Source of the DNA: an uncultured Gammaproteobacteria bacterium
GTDB lineage: Bacteria; Pseudomonadota; Gammaproteobacteria; Arenicellales; JAANXG01
NCBI GenBank assembly: GCA_947258785.1
Contig: CAMYJT010000018.1
Span: 47,092-111,091 of the forward strand
Direction: 5' to 3'
Length of the DNA: 64,000 nt
The notes under the pieces are model-generated. The model was not told the origin of the DNA. It ran no database searches and worked only from the letters and a program-made list of their open reading frames with translations. Made by a program: the position numbers and the translations under genes. The number at the start of each line of letters is the position of its first letter. Position 1 is the first letter of the stretch. Below, piece after piece: positions 18,246 to 28,024 of this stretch.

Positions 18246-19028
18246 GTGACACCAGACCCGGCAAACCACGCCTCTCCGCGGATCGGTTTATTCGTCACCT
18301 GCCTGATTGATTTGTTTCGGCCCAGCGTCGGATTCGCGGCGGTCAAATTACTGGAACAAGCCGGTTGCTCGGTGTCAGTACCCAGGGCCCAGACCTGCTG
18401 CGGACAGCCGGCCTACAACAACGGGGACAATCAAACCACGGCCGACATCGCCAAACAAATCATCACAGCGTTCGAATCCTTTGATTACGTAGTGGCGGCG
18501 TCGGGCTCCTGCATCGGTATGCTCAAAAAACATTATCCCGTGGTGTTCAAGGACGATCCGGCCTGGTTCGACCGCGCCAACGCTTTGGCCGCACGCAGCC
18601 ATGAGTTAACGGGCTTTCTGGTCGATGTCTTGGATCGGTCAATCGCGGGCGCTGAGTTTGCGGACACCGTCACCTATCACGACTCATGCTCCGGGCTGCG
18701 TGAGCTGGGAGTCAAGTCTCAACCACGGCAGTTGCTGGCGCAGGTCGATGGATTGGCGTTGACCGAAATGGAAGACAGCGAGGTTTGCTGCGGGTTTGGA
18801 GGTACGTTTTGTGTCAAGTATCCGAAGATATCGGAACGCATGGTGAGCGACAAATCCGCAAATATCTGCGCCGCCCAGGCCGGCTGTGTGTTGGGGGGCG
18901 ACCTCGGTTGTCTGCTCAACATTGCCGGGCGTCTGAAGCGGGAGGGCCACCGGGTCAAGGTTTACCACGTGGCCGAAGTTCTGGCTGGCATGGCCGACCG
19001 GCCGGCCATCGGTGAATCCGAGTCATAA
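18246..19028 (+). CDS. lutA: Lactate utilisation protein A, (Fe-S) cysteine-rich subunit
   Basis: Subunit of the LutABC L-lactate dehydrogenase complex, which oxidises lactate to pyruvate with electrons passing to the respiratory chain. 260 residues, GTG start. Two CCG-domain clusters, TCCGQPAYNNG near residue 56 and VCCGFGGTFCVKY near 180, hold the iron-sulfur or heterodisulfide-reductase-type cofactor. It follows the TRAP permease by 9 nt and overlaps lutB by 17 nt. Family placement by the two CCG blocks and by gene order A-B-C; glycolate-oxidase-type GlcF is excluded by length. Confidence 0.9.
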   Translation: MTPDPANHASPRIGLFVTCLIDLFRPSVGFAAVKLLEQAGCSVSVPRAQTCCGQPAYNNGDNQTTADIAKQIITAFESFDYVVAASGSCIGMLKKHYPVVFKDDPAWFDRANALAARSHELTGFLVDVLDRSIAGAEFADTVTYHDSCSGLRELGVKSQPRQLLAQVDGLALTEMEDSEVCCGFGGTFCVKYPKISERMVSDKSANICAAQAGCVLGGDLGCLLNIAGRLKREGHRVKVYHVAEVLAGMADRPAIGESES

Positions 19029-20442
19029 CGCGATGCAGCGCTCCGCCAGCGCATTCAAGCAACAAGCCGAGTTGGCGTTGAGGGACGAGGTCCTGCAGCG
19101 CGCACTGGCCAAGGCGAAAGGTGGCTTCGTCGATAAGCGCCGACTCGCGGTCGCCAATCTACCGGAGTTCGAAACGATCCGAACCGCCGCAAAGTCCCTC
19201 AAAGAACACACGCTTGCCCATTTGGATTTCTATCTGGAGCAGTTTGAGCAGCGAGTGGTGGCCAGCGGCGGCCAGGTGCACTGGGCGGGCAATGCGCAAG
19301 AGGCGTGTTCGGCCGTGCTGGAGATTCTTGGCGATCAACCACGACAGGTACTCAAAGGTAAATCCATGGTGTCGGAGGAGATCAGCCTCAATGCGGCCCT
19401 GGAGGCCGTCGGCCACACCATCGTGGAGACCGATCTCGGTGAGTACATCATCCAGCTGGCCAAGGAGCGTCCGAGCCACATTATTGCGCCGGCGGTCCAC
19501 AAGACCCGTGATCAGATTACAGATCTGTTTCACGCCGAACACGTTAAGTACGGGTATACCGAACGCGTTACAGAGGTCAAGGCCATAGTGGATGAAGCCC
19601 GGGCGGTACTGCGCGAAAAATTCCTGAATGCCGATGTCGGGATCACCGGCGCTAATTTCCTGATTGCGGAGACCGGCTCCACGGTGATCGTCACCAACGA
19701 AGGTAACGGTGATCTGAGTCAAATTCTGCCGCGGGTGCACATCGTCACGGCCAGCATCGAGAAAGTTGTGCCCACGCTGGACGACATGGCGACACTGCTG
19801 AGGTTGTTGGCACGCAGCGCAACCGGTCAGGAGATGACCAGTTATAACACGATATCCACCGGGCCGCGGCGGGAGAGCGACCGGGACGGTCCGCAGGAAT
19901 TCCACGTAGTGATCGTGGACAACGGCCGCAGTGAGATGCTGGGCAACGAATTTCATGACATGCTGCGCTGTATACGATGTGGCGCCTGCATGAATCATTG
20001 CCCGGTTTACAGCGCCATCGGCGGTCACGCCTACGGCTGGGTGTATCCGGGTCCGATGGGTTCTGTATTGACCCCGGTCATGATCGGGTTGGAGAACGCG
20101 CGGGACTTGCCCACTGCATGTACACTGAACGGTCGTTGCGCAGAGGTGTGTCCCATGAGCATCCCACTTCCCGACATGCTGCGTGAACTGCGGGTGAAAG
20201 AACACGAGCGCAAGCTCACCGGTGCCCGTACCCGCATTGCCCTGCAGGCGTGGGCGTTCGCGGCCCGGCGTCCGATGTTGTACCAAACGATTACCCGCTG
20301 GTTCACGGCCGTATTGGGGCGGTTCGGCGCCCGCAACGGCCGCTTTCGCTCGCTGCCGTTTGCCTCCGGCTGGACCCAGGCCCGCGACTTACCGGCGCCC
20401 CAAGGCGCAACCTTTCAACAACAGTGGCGGCGGCATCGATGA
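19012..20442 (+). CDS. lutB: Lactate utilisation protein B, ferredoxin-type iron-sulfur subunit
   Basis: Electron-transfer subunit of LutABC. 476 residues. The N-terminal two-thirds is the LUD domain (GITGANFLIAETGSTVIV and NEGNGDL near residue 205). Two 4Fe-4S clusters follow: CIRCGACMNHCPVY near 322 and TLNGRCAEVCPMSIP near 372. GTG 19012 overlaps the end of lutA; an internal ATG at 19033 would shorten it by seven residues. The stop overlaps the lutC start (ATGA), so the three are coupled. Confidence 0.93.
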   Translation: MNPSHNAMQRSASAFKQQAELALRDEVLQRALAKAKGGFVDKRRLAVANLPEFETIRTAAKSLKEHTLAHLDFYLEQFEQRVVASGGQVHWAGNAQEACSAVLEILGDQPRQVLKGKSMVSEEISLNAALEAVGHTIVETDLGEYIIQLAKERPSHIIAPAVHKTRDQITDLFHAEHVKYGYTERVTEVKAIVDEARAVLREKFLNADVGITGANFLIAETGSTVIVTNEGNGDLSQILPRVHIVTASIEKVVPTLDDMATLLRLLARSATGQEMTSYNTISTGPRRESDRDGPQEFHVVIVDNGRSEMLGNEFHDMLRCIRCGACMNHCPVYSAIGGHAYGWVYPGPMGSVLTPVMIGLENARDLPTACTLNGRCAEVCPMSIPLPDMLRELRVKEHERKLTGARTRIALQAWAFAARRPMLYQTITRWFTAVLGRFGARNGRFRSLPFASGWTQARDLPAPQGATFQQQWRRHR

Positions 20443-21083
20443 GTACCGCGCGGGAGGCAATCTTCCGGCGTATTCGCCAGTCACTGGGACGCACAGACCG
20501 CGGTGCGCCGCCGCCGAGCAGTTGGCGGGCGGCGCTGGAGTCCGATGTGCGTCCCCGCCTGGACCGGGAGCCGGTCGATAACTTTGTACACAAACTGGAG
20601 TCCGTCTCCGGCACCGTACAACGCATCGACAGTTCGTCGTCACTGATCGATGCACTCGCTGAGCACTTGGACCGGCATCGGTTGGGGACACGGCTGTCGG
20701 CGGCGGAGTACCCCGTGCTGGCCGGGATCGAATGGCCGGCAGAGTGGGAAATCCACACCGGGCCGGCCCGGGGCGATGACCGGGTCAGCGTCACCGGTGC
20801 GTTTGCCGGTGTCGCGGAAACCGGTACTGTCGTCATTTTGTCGTCACCCGAAAGTCCGACCACCCTCAATTTTCTGCCCGACGACCACATTGTCGTATTG
20901 CGCAGCGAGCAGATTGTCGCTCACCTTGAGGATGTGTGGCAGCGGCTGCGCGAGCACACACCGGGGTTGCCACGTACGGTGAACCTCATCACCGGACCGT
21001 CACGCACCGCCGATGTCGAACAAACCATTCAGCTCGGTGCCCATGGACCGCGTCGGTTCCACGTCATTTTGATCGAGGCCTGA
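20439..21083 (+). CDS. lutC: Lactate utilisation protein C
   Basis: Third LutABC subunit, a stand-alone LUD domain. 214 residues. Motifs: REAIFRRIRQSLGR at the N-terminus, VTGAFAGVAETGTVVILSS near residue 124, and NLITGPSRTADVEQTIQLGA near 183, where the family ends with the H/R-x-x-GP-x-x-F/V-H-V-I-L pattern. ATG 20439 sits inside the lutB stop. It is the last gene of the TRAP-lut unit; the 239 nt that follow contain no gene and only a plain spacer before fabA. Confidence 0.92.
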   Translation: MSTAREAIFRRIRQSLGRTDRGAPPPSSWRAALESDVRPRLDREPVDNFVHKLESVSGTVQRIDSSSSLIDALAEHLDRHRLGTRLSAAEYPVLAGIEWPAEWEIHTGPARGDDRVSVTGAFAGVAETGTVVILSSPESPTTLNFLPDDHIVVLRSEQIVAHLEDVWQRLREHTPGLPRTVNLITGPSRTADVEQTIQLGAHGPRRFHVILIEA

Positions 21084-21322
21084 TCTGCGCAGAATTGACC
21101 GCGACATTGATGGGGTTGCCGGATTTGCAGACCAGGCAGTTGCGGTTGTTCGGTGCACTGCCGCCAGCGTTGTTATTATCCCGGTAACCCTATCGGTGGT
21201 GTTGTCGTAGCCATGTCTTGTTGACAACCCAGGTGTGTTTTGCCGTTCGTCACGCTTGATTTTTCAGCCGACCACGTTACCCTACGGCTTCCAGCGCTCA
21301 GCCGTACTTGTATATATCCGAA

Positions 21323-21838
21323 GTGACCCCCAAAAGCCACTATGATTACGAAGATTTACTGGCCTGTGGTCGGGGCGAGTTGTTCGGCCCAGGAAACGCC
21401 CAACTGCCCCTGCCCCCTATGCTCATGTTCGACCGCATAACCCAGGTTGACGTGAACGCCGGCGAACACGGTCGGGGGGTCATTGTCGCCGAACTCGACA
21501 TCAATCCTGATTTGTGGTTTTTCGAGTGTCATTTTGCTAACGATCCGGTCATGCCCGGTTGCCTGGGGCTGGATGCGCTTTGGCAGCTCGTCGGTTTTTA
21601 TCTCGGTTGGCGCGGAGGGCCCGGCCGGGGCCGGGCGCTGGGTGCCGGAGTGGTCAAATTCACCGGACAAGTGACGCCGGACACCCGGCTGGTTCGATAC
21701 CGGGTTGATCTAAAGCGTGTAGTGATGCGTAATTTGTACGTAGGCATCGGCGATGGAATCATGGAAGCCGATGGCAACGACATATATGTCGCAAGAGACT
21801 TGCGTGTTGGTCTGTTTACGTCCAGTACTTCGTTTTAG
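21323..21838 (+). CDS. fabA: 3-hydroxydecanoyl-ACP dehydratase/isomerase
   Basis: Introduces the cis double bond of unsaturated fatty acids by dehydrating and isomerising the 10-carbon intermediate. 171 residues from GTG 21323 ([20 protein letters not shown]), which matches the family N-terminus better than the TTG at 21308. Active-site [20 protein letters not shown] lies near residue 70 (catalytic His and Asp), followed by VKFTGQVTP. It pairs with fabB 26 nt downstream, the anaerobic unsaturated fatty-acid pathway of gammaproteobacteria. Confidence 0.95.
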   Translation: MTPKSHYDYEDLLACGRGELFGPGNAQLPLPPMLMFDRITQVDVNAGEHGRGVIVAELDINPDLWFFECHFANDPVMPGCLGLDALWQLVGFYLGWRGGPGRGRALGAGVVKFTGQVTPDTRLVRYRVDLKRVVMRNLYVGIGDGIMEADGNDIYVARDLRVGLFTSSTSF

Positions 21839-21864
21839 GGGCTAGATATGATGGGAGGGGTGTA

Positions 21865-23079
21865 ATGCGTCGTGTCGTAGTCACCGGGATGGGTGTGGTT
21901 TCCAGCATCGGGAAAAACAAGCAAGAGGTCCTCGACAGTTTATCGGCCGGCCGCTCCGGTGTTGAGGCGCAGCCAATCTACCAGGAGATGGGTTTACGCA
22001 GCGAGGTAGAAGGTTCCGTGTCCGCCGACCTCGACGCGTTAATCGACCGTAAGATCAAACGCTTCATGGGTGACGGCGCGGCGTACAACTACCTGGCTAT
22101 GCGGGAGGCGATTGCCGACGCTGGGCTGGACGAGAATGGGGTCTCGGACCCGCGAATCGGGCTGATTTTCGGTTCCGGTGGCCCATCCACTGAGAATGTC
22201 GTCAAGGCTGCGGATCTGCTGCGGCAGCGTGGTGTGCGGAAAGTCGGTCCGTATATGGTGACACGAACCATGTCGAGCACCAACGCCGCCTGCGTCGGCA
22301 CGGCATTTAAAATAAAGGGCGTGAGTTACGCCATTAGCTCGGCCTGCGCAACCAGCGCCCACTGCATCGGCCACGCCGCCGAGTTGATTCAGTTCGGCAA
22401 ACAAGATCTGGTGTTCGCGGGAGGCGGCGAGGAGATCCATTGGACGATGTCGGTGTTGTTCGATGCCATGGGTGCGTTATCGAGTAAGTACAATGCCACA
22501 CCGCAGCTGGCCTCGCGTCCTTACGACGCCGACCGCGATGGCTTCGTAATCTCCGGGGGAGGTGGCGTCGTGGTGATGGAAGAACTGGAGCGGGCGCAGA
22601 ACCGGGGTGCACGCATTTACGCCGAACTCATCGGCTACGGAGCCACTTCGGACGGTTACGACATGGTGCAGCCGTCCGGCGAAGGAGCGGTACGATGTAT
22701 GCGTCAAGCCTTGCAGTCTGTTGGTGAGTCTGTCGACTATCTCAACGTCCATGGCACCAGTACGCCTGTGGGAGACCTGCGTGAACTTGAGGCCTTGAAG
22801 GAGGTGTTCGGTGATCACATGCCGACGATCAGTTCGACAAAATCTCTGACCGGCCATGCCCTGGGGGCTGCGGGCGTTTGTGAAGCCATTTATTCGCTGC
22901 TTATGATGGAAAACAAATTTGTGGCGGCCTCCGCCAACATCCAGACGCTGGACCCCGCAGCCAAAGGATTTCCTATTGCCACGGCAACGATAACCGACAC
23001 CCCACTGAACATCGTGATGTCGAACAGCTTCGGTTTCGGCGGCACCAACAGCACGTTGGTGTTCAAGAAGTGGGTGTGA
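21865..23079 (+). CDS. fabB: 3-oxoacyl-ACP synthase I
   Basis: Condensing enzyme that elongates the unsaturated intermediate made by FabA. 404 residues. Catalytic Cys in [14 protein letters not shown] near residue 163, His in [11 protein letters not shown] near 298 and His in [14 protein letters not shown] near 333, the C-H-H triad of KAS I/II. It follows fabA closely with a ggagggg ribosome site. The pairing makes FabB more likely than FabF. Confidence 0.95.
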   Translation: MRRVVVTGMGVVSSIGKNKQEVLDSLSAGRSGVEAQPIYQEMGLRSEVEGSVSADLDALIDRKIKRFMGDGAAYNYLAMREAIADAGLDENGVSDPRIGLIFGSGGPSTENVVKAADLLRQRGVRKVGPYMVTRTMSSTNAACVGTAFKIKGVSYAISSACATSAHCIGHAAELIQFGKQDLVFAGGGEEIHWTMSVLFDAMGALSSKYNATPQLASRPYDADRDGFVISGGGGVVVMEELERAQNRGARIYAELIGYGATSDGYDMVQPSGEGAVRCMRQALQSVGESVDYLNVHGTSTPVGDLRELEALKEVFGDHMPTISSTKSLTGHALGAAGVCEAIYSLLMMENKFVAASANIQTLDPAAKGFPIATATITDTPLNIVMSNSFGFGGTNSTLVFKKWV

Positions 23080-23125
23080 CACGGTTGCGCCCCGCTCAAC
23101 CGGCAGACGGGTGGAGTCAGCTGTG

Positions 23126-24202
23126 ATGTATGGGAGGTCGCATCGAAGGTCGATAGCGATCTGGTTGTTGATCTGTTGCCTGTTTGTATTCGCCATCGTT
23201 GTCCTTGGTGGAGTAACCCGCCTTACCCGATCAGGGCTGTCGATGGTGGAGTGGCAGCCGATCAGTGGGATTGTTCCACCATTGTCGGAAAGCGCCTGGC
23301 AACGGGAATTCGAAAAATATCAGCGCTTTCCCGAGTATCAGCAACTCAACCGGGGCATGAGCTTGTCGCAGTTCAAGTCCATTTACTGGATCGAGTTCTC
23401 CCATCGAATTCTGGGACGGACTATTGGATTGGTGTTTATCCTGCCGTTTTTGGTGTTTTGGTTTGCCGGTTGGATCGAGAGGCCGCTGGTGTGGAGGCTG
23501 ATCGCCGCATTCTGTCTGGGTGGATTGCAGGGGCTGCTCGGGTGGTTTATGGTGAAAAGTGGTCTTGTCGACCAACCCCACGTCAGTCCATACCGTTTAA
23601 CCGCCCATCTCGCCTTGGCTGTGTTTTTATACGGGTACATGTTTTGGGTGGCAATCAGCCTGCTCGCGCGTCCGCACGCGGAATTCGATGCTGCTTACGA
23701 CGGCGGTCCGCGTTTTGCCGTGTTAATTGTAGGTCTGATCGCCGCGTTGATCGTGAGCGGCGGGTTTGTTGCCGGTACGAAGGCAGGTTTCGTGTTCAAT
23801 ACGTTTCCAACGATGAACGATCGATGGGTGCCGGACGGAATGTTCGCGCTGCAGCCGTTGTGGCGCAATTTCTTTGAAAATCTTGCAACAGTTCAGTTTA
23901 CCCATCGCTTGTTTGCGTTGGTATTGGCGCTACTCATACCGGCGTTCTGGCTGAGTTTGATACGTAAGCGGATATCTCCGGCGGTGCGGATCGGCGCGCA
24001 CGCTTTATTGCTGATGCTGGCGATACAGATTTTTCTTGGCGTGACGACTCTGCTCAATGTTGTGCCCGTCGGCTTTGCATCGGCGCATCAAGCCGGGGCA
24101 TTGCTGCTGTTGACGCTGTCGCTGTGGGTGGCCCACGGACTGTCGACGGCCGGGCTGGAGGCCCGGCGCTGGTGGTCGGCCGGTAGGCCGATCCTCCGTT
24201 GA
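23126..24202 (+). CDS. ctaA: Heme A synthase, Cox15/CtaA family
   Basis: Membrane enzyme that oxidises the heme O methyl group to give heme A for aa3-type cytochrome oxidase. 358 residues with eight predicted membrane spans. The N-terminal VLGGVTRLTRSGLSMVEWQP (about residue 31-50) is the family signature, and His residues expected to bind heme occur in EFSHRILGR and QFTHRLFAL, with A-HQAGA near the C-terminus. ATG 23126 is chosen; a GTG at 23111 adds five residues. Oxidase genes are not in the window. Confidence 0.92.
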   Translation: MYGRSHRRSIAIWLLICCLFVFAIVVLGGVTRLTRSGLSMVEWQPISGIVPPLSESAWQREFEKYQRFPEYQQLNRGMSLSQFKSIYWIEFSHRILGRTIGLVFILPFLVFWFAGWIERPLVWRLIAAFCLGGLQGLLGWFMVKSGLVDQPHVSPYRLTAHLALAVFLYGYMFWVAISLLARPHAEFDAAYDGGPRFAVLIVGLIAALIVSGGFVAGTKAGFVFNTFPTMNDRWVPDGMFALQPLWRNFFENLATVQFTHRLFALVLALLIPAFWLSLIRKRISPAVRIGAHALLLMLAIQIFLGVTTLLNVVPVGFASAHQAGALLLLTLSLWVAHGLSTAGLEARRWWSAGRPILR

Positions 24203-24287
24203 TTCGGGTCCGCGGATCGTCAGAAGACGTCGCAAGGCGATACGCTTATAATATTGGCTCGACGAGTGGATGGACTGAGGGGAGCAG

Positions 24288-24662
24288 ATGGGTCGATTAA
24301 TAATAAAACGTGGTGCATTGCTGGGTTTGAGCGCGGTCTTCCTAAGCTTGAGTGCTCACGCATCTCAGGGGCAGTATCCATTGGTCGCCGATAACATTTA
24401 TGGTAGCCAACGACCCGTCAGCCCAGTGCCTTCCGCCAACGCTCCAGGGCCGGACCGCTCGTATTCATCCGGCCAAACCGATCTGCCGAGAAACAACATG
24501 ACCCAGTCCGCGGTACGCGCAAGATTCGGTACGCCGAGGCGGGAATTACCGGCTGTGGGGTATCCGCCGATATCCCGCTGGGTCTACCCCGACTTCACCG
24601 TGTATTTCGAGTTTGATCGGGTGATCATTCCGGTCTCAAACGACGTCGGCACTACGCGCTAA
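24288..24662 (+). CDS. Small secreted protein of unknown function
   Basis: 124 residues with a Sec signal peptide at 1-25 (KRGALLGLSAVFLSLSAHAS). The mature part is Pro/Ser-rich, then NNMTQSAVRARFGTPRRELP, a short helix of the kind seen in SmpA/OmlA-type small periplasmic domains, and RWVYPDFTVYFEFDRVI. I recognise the pattern as widespread in gammaproteobacteria but know no function. It stands alone between ctaA and the LolA-like gene. Confidence 0.7.
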   Translation: MGRLIIKRGALLGLSAVFLSLSAHASQGQYPLVADNIYGSQRPVSPVPSANAPGPDRSYSSGQTDLPRNNMTQSAVRARFGTPRRELPAVGYPPISRWVYPDFTVYFEFDRVIIPVSNDVGTTR

Positions 24663-24868
24663 CCCGCATCCTTTACCTACGGCGGGAAAAGAGGGGGCTG
24701 ACGTTGTTTGCAATAAGGTATTTTATCCAACACCGGTACGAGAATTGGTCTCCCGGTTTGCACCTGTCCCGGCTCTGGCTCGGTCGCGAACACCGGCGTG
24801 CCGCGTTTCTTGTCGCCGGCGGTCGAGGTTTGTCGTTTCAACCGCGCTCGCGATCAGTGTTCCGTTGG

Positions 24869-25459
24869 ATGATATCCACCATGGTTTTATCAGCCGGCTC
24901 GACGTGGAGTCCGGTCGGGATGAGCGCCGCTGAGTTACCCTGGTCTTTTGCCTCGGTAATGTCGGCGTTGGCAAGCGTAGAGCACGTGGAATCAACTTTT
25001 GTTGAGACGAAGAGATCCAGTTACCTCAACGAGGACCTGGTCGTGTCGGGGACTTTGCGTTTTACCGCTCCCGATAAGCTGGAGAAACGAATCGAAATGC
25101 CATTCGTTGAACACACCACGATCCATCAAAATCAAATCGTTATTGAGCGTGAAGAAGAGGAAGCGACCCACTATATGAACTTCGACATTCCTGCCGCGAT
25201 ACGCACGATTGTGGACAGCATACGGGCAACGCTGGCCGGAGACGGAACGCATCTTGAGAGTTATTACCAGATCGATGTCACCGGCGCGGGCCGGCGCTGG
25301 TCGATGCAGTTGGTGCCGAAAGTCGCCGAGTTAAAAAAGTATCTGAAGTCAATAGTCATCGACGGCGAACAAGAGAGAATTATCCGCATTCGGTTTGAGG
25401 AGGCCAGCGGAGATCGCTCGGAGATTAAACTTACGTATCAAAGTTTCGTTACTTCTTGA
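24869..25459 (+). CDS. LolA-like outer-membrane lipoprotein carrier
   Basis: 196 residues from ATG 24869 (MISTMVLSAGSTWSPVGMSA), which gives a short hydrophobic leader; a longer reading from 24704 also exists. The body has the LolA-type half-barrel pattern: ESTFVETKRSSYLNEDLVVSG, FTAPDKLEKR and YQIDVTG, ending IRIRFEEASGDRSEIKLTYQ. It lies just before an MMPL exporter. LolA-like plus MMPL pairs occur in lipid-type export systems such as aryl-polyene clusters, suggesting a periplasmic carrier for a hydrophobic product rather than canonical LolA. True LolA would usually sit with ftsK or rarA. Confidence 0.72.
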   Translation: MISTMVLSAGSTWSPVGMSAAELPWSFASVMSALASVEHVESTFVETKRSSYLNEDLVVSGTLRFTAPDKLEKRIEMPFVEHTTIHQNQIVIEREEEEATHYMNFDIPAAIRTIVDSIRATLAGDGTHLESYYQIDVTGAGRRWSMQLVPKVAELKKYLKSIVIDGEQERIIRIRFEEASGDRSEIKLTYQSFVTS

Positions 25460-25515
25460 TCCGGTTCGAAAAGCTCGCCCGATGCGCTGGGGCGACGAAC
25501 TACCGGAATAGTAAA

Positions 25516-25552
25516 GGATGGGGCCAGAGATCAAACTCTGACCCCATTTTCA
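25516..25552 (-). repeat. REP-like palindrome, copy 1
   Basis: On the minus strand the element reads ATGGGGTCAGAG, a 6-nt loop, then CTCTGGCCCCAT (12-bp stem, one G-U pair). It lies between the LolA-like and MMPL genes. A sister element in the opposite orientation occurs at 52904-52937. Similar GGGGTCAGAG palindromes are scattered through many proteobacterial genomes. Confidence 0.6.
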
Positions 25553-25579
25553 ACTGAATGAACCGTAAGTTGGGGGAAT

Positions 25580-28024
25580 ATGCGGGCTAGTACCCTGCCA
25601 CACCCAAAGCCGTTCGGCTACGTCCTGCGTCTTTTGCTGATGGTTCTCGTTGCATCCGCTGCTGTTGTCGTGGCGACGCGATTCAGTATCAATCTGGACC
25701 TCGAGGTGTTCTTCCCACCCGCCAAGACCACCCAGGAACGGATCTTCCTCAATCAACTGGAACGGGGCACTACCGCTCAACTCCTGTTTATCGCGTTGGA
25801 TGGCGGCAGACCGGAGGTTCTCGCAGATGCCAGCCGCCGACTGGCGGAACGCCTGCGGCGGTCGTCCTTGTTTTCCAGGGTGCACAACGGGAGCCAGGAT
25901 TTGCCGGAATCGGATATGGATGTTTTGTTTGAATATCGTTATCTGTTGGCGGGCGATCTCGAGCAACGGTTTGCTACTGGGGGTCTCGAGCGGCAACTGC
26001 AAAACCGGCTACGGGGCATGGCGTCTCCACTCGCCGCTCTGGAGAGACAATTTCTCGCCGCCGACCCGACCGGGGTGTTCCTGGATCTGATTCGCTCAGC
26101 CAAAGCATTCATGGGCACGACGGGGCCCCGTCGCGACCGAGGCGTATGGATGTCCCAGGACGATCGGCGGGCTTTGCTGGTGGTAGAGGTCACACCTGGC
26201 ATGGTAGATGTGGCCGAGCAGGTGAAAGCGGTCGATTCGCTGAAGCGCATCATGGATCAAATGCAGGAGGATACCGTGTCCGCGATTGTTACCGGACCTC
26301 CCGCCTTTATCGCCGAAGCGCGTGAATCCATTCGTTCGGATGTGCGAATGCTGTCCGTGATGGCCGTAATCCTGGTCGCTGCCTTACTGTTTTTTGTGTT
26401 TTGGTCATGGTTGTTTCTGGTCCTGGTTATGATTCCGCTCACCATCGGGATCCTGGTCGCGGTTGCGTCAGTACTGGTTGTATTCGGTTCCATTCACGGC
26501 ATCACGCTCGCCTTCGGTGTCACCCTGACCGGGGTGGCCGTGGACTATCCCATTCATCTCATCCTGCAAGCCGACGGTGGCCGTGGACGCGCACGGGAGC
26601 ACGTCCGGAGAATCTGGCCAACACTCAGGTTGGGGGTGGCGACGACAGTGATCGCCTACGCTTCGCTGATTTTTTCCGATTTTACGGGCCTGATTCAGCT
26701 GGGCTTGTTCACCGTTACCGGTCTGCTGACCGCTGCCGCGGTAACGCGGTGGTGGTTGCCGTTAATCGTGCCCGCGCAGTTGGGCGCGAAACGCGGCTTG
26801 ACCGGACCGCACAATATTCTAGAAAACATCGGCAGGCGTGCGCCCCGGGCCCGCATGTGGGCCATTCTTGCCATGATCGTGGCGGCCGCCTATCTGGTCT
26901 TGGTGGACCGGCCGATTCGCGAATACGATATCGATTCGCTTAGTCCGATTCCCATCGAGCGGCGACTGGACGACCAGCGACTGCGGGCCGATCTCGGTAT
27001 GTGGTCGGGAGGCAAGATGCTGGTGATCGTGGCTCCCGAGACCGAGCAGGTGCTGCAACGCAGCGAGGCCGTGGCCGTGCAACTCGAGCACATGAAGGCG
27101 CAGGGCGTCGTGAATCAGTTCAGCATGGCCGCTACGTTTCTACCCAGCCGGCGAACGCAGGAGGCACGGCAGACGGTGCTGCCGGCTCCCGATGAACTGC
27201 GTGCACGCTTCGCGGCGGCGGTGTCGGCGACTCCGTTCAAGCCTGCGGTTTTCGAATCTTTTTTCGAGGATGTCGAGCGGTCTCGGTCGCGCGCGCCCCT
27301 GACGCTGGAGCTGTTACGAGCAACGTCCCTGGGATCTCTGATCAGCCCGCTGTTGTTTCGGTTCGATGACCAATGGGTCGCGCCGGTGCTGCTCCAAGGT
27401 GTAACTGATCCTGTGCGGATAGCGGGATTGACTGGTAAACATGGGAGTACGGAGACCGTCTACATCGAGCTGAAGTCGATGTCCAACGCGGTAATGGTCA
27501 GGGAGATGAACCGGATACTCAGATTGCTGGGTTGGGGAGCCTTGTTCATCTATCTGGTGTTGGCCGTGCACTTTCGAGATGTCCGCAAGCCGGTATATAT
27601 TCTGGTTCCGACTATTGCCTCGGTTTTAGTGGTGACCGCTTTGTCGGTGGCTGCCGGGATTCAAATGACCGTCTTCCATATGGTCTCGTTGTTGCTGGTC
27701 GTCGGAATCGGATTGGACTACGCACTGTTTTTCAATCGCTTGACAAATTCCGAGCGGGAATGGGCAACTACGTTCAAGGCGTTGTGGGTGTGCTGCGTAA
27801 CCACCGTTCTGGTGTTCGGAATGTTGACGTTTTCGCAGCTCCCGCCGCTGCAGGCCGTGGGCCTCACCGTGGCCAGCGGTGCAGCGTTGTGCCTGATATT
27901 CGGGGCGATCTGGTCGACGTCCGTGCCACGCCGGCGCCGGCGAAAACGCAAGACAAGCAAGCTGTGGCGCGGGATCGAATCGCCAGTACAAGGTGACAAC
28001 ACAACGGGAGTTGAGACGACATGA
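25580..28024 (+). CDS. MMPL/RND-superfamily exporter
   Basis: Proton-driven inner-membrane exporter, 814 residues. Two repeats of one membrane span, a large periplasmic domain and a five-to-six-span bundle: spans near residue 12-35 and 255-400, then 420-440 and 650-800. The phrase ITLAFGVTLTGVAVDYPIHL near 310 and MVSLLLVVGIGLDYALFFNR near 695 are the paired GxxxDY elements of the MMPL family that carry the proton-relay Asp-Tyr. It follows the LolA-like gene and overlaps the next gene by 4 nt. Substrate unknown; likely a lipid or lipid-linked compound. Confidence 0.88.
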   Translation: MRASTLPHPKPFGYVLRLLLMVLVASAAVVVATRFSINLDLEVFFPPAKTTQERIFLNQLERGTTAQLLFIALDGGRPEVLADASRRLAERLRRSSLFSRVHNGSQDLPESDMDVLFEYRYLLAGDLEQRFATGGLERQLQNRLRGMASPLAALERQFLAADPTGVFLDLIRSAKAFMGTTGPRRDRGVWMSQDDRRALLVVEVTPGMVDVAEQVKAVDSLKRIMDQMQEDTVSAIVTGPPAFIAEARESIRSDVRMLSVMAVILVAALLFFVFWSWLFLVLVMIPLTIGILVAVASVLVVFGSIHGITLAFGVTLTGVAVDYPIHLILQADGGRGRAREHVRRIWPTLRLGVATTVIAYASLIFSDFTGLIQLGLFTVTGLLTAAAVTRWWLPLIVPAQLGAKRGLTGPHNILENIGRRAPRARMWAILAMIVAAAYLVLVDRPIREYDIDSLSPIPIERRLDDQRLRADLGMWSGGKMLVIVAPETEQVLQRSEAVAVQLEHMKAQGVVNQFSMAATFLPSRRTQEARQTVLPAPDELRARFAAAVSATPFKPAVFESFFEDVERSRSRAPLTLELLRATSLGSLISPLLFRFDDQWVAPVLLQGVTDPVRIAGLTGKHGSTETVYIELKSMSNAVMVREMNRILRLLGWGALFIYLVLAVHFRDVRKPVYILVPTIASVLVVTALSVAAGIQMTVFHMVSLLLVVGIGLDYALFFNRLTNSEREWATTFKALWVCCVTTVLVFGMLTFSQLPPLQAVGLTVASGAALCLIFGAIWSTSVPRRRRRKRKTSKLWRGIESPVQGDNTTGVETT

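Noticed and set aside
24704..24868. The longer N-terminus of the LolA-like gene
   Set aside because: The added residues are Arg-rich and non-signal-like; the ATG at 24869 gives a more plausible leader, though this is not certain.
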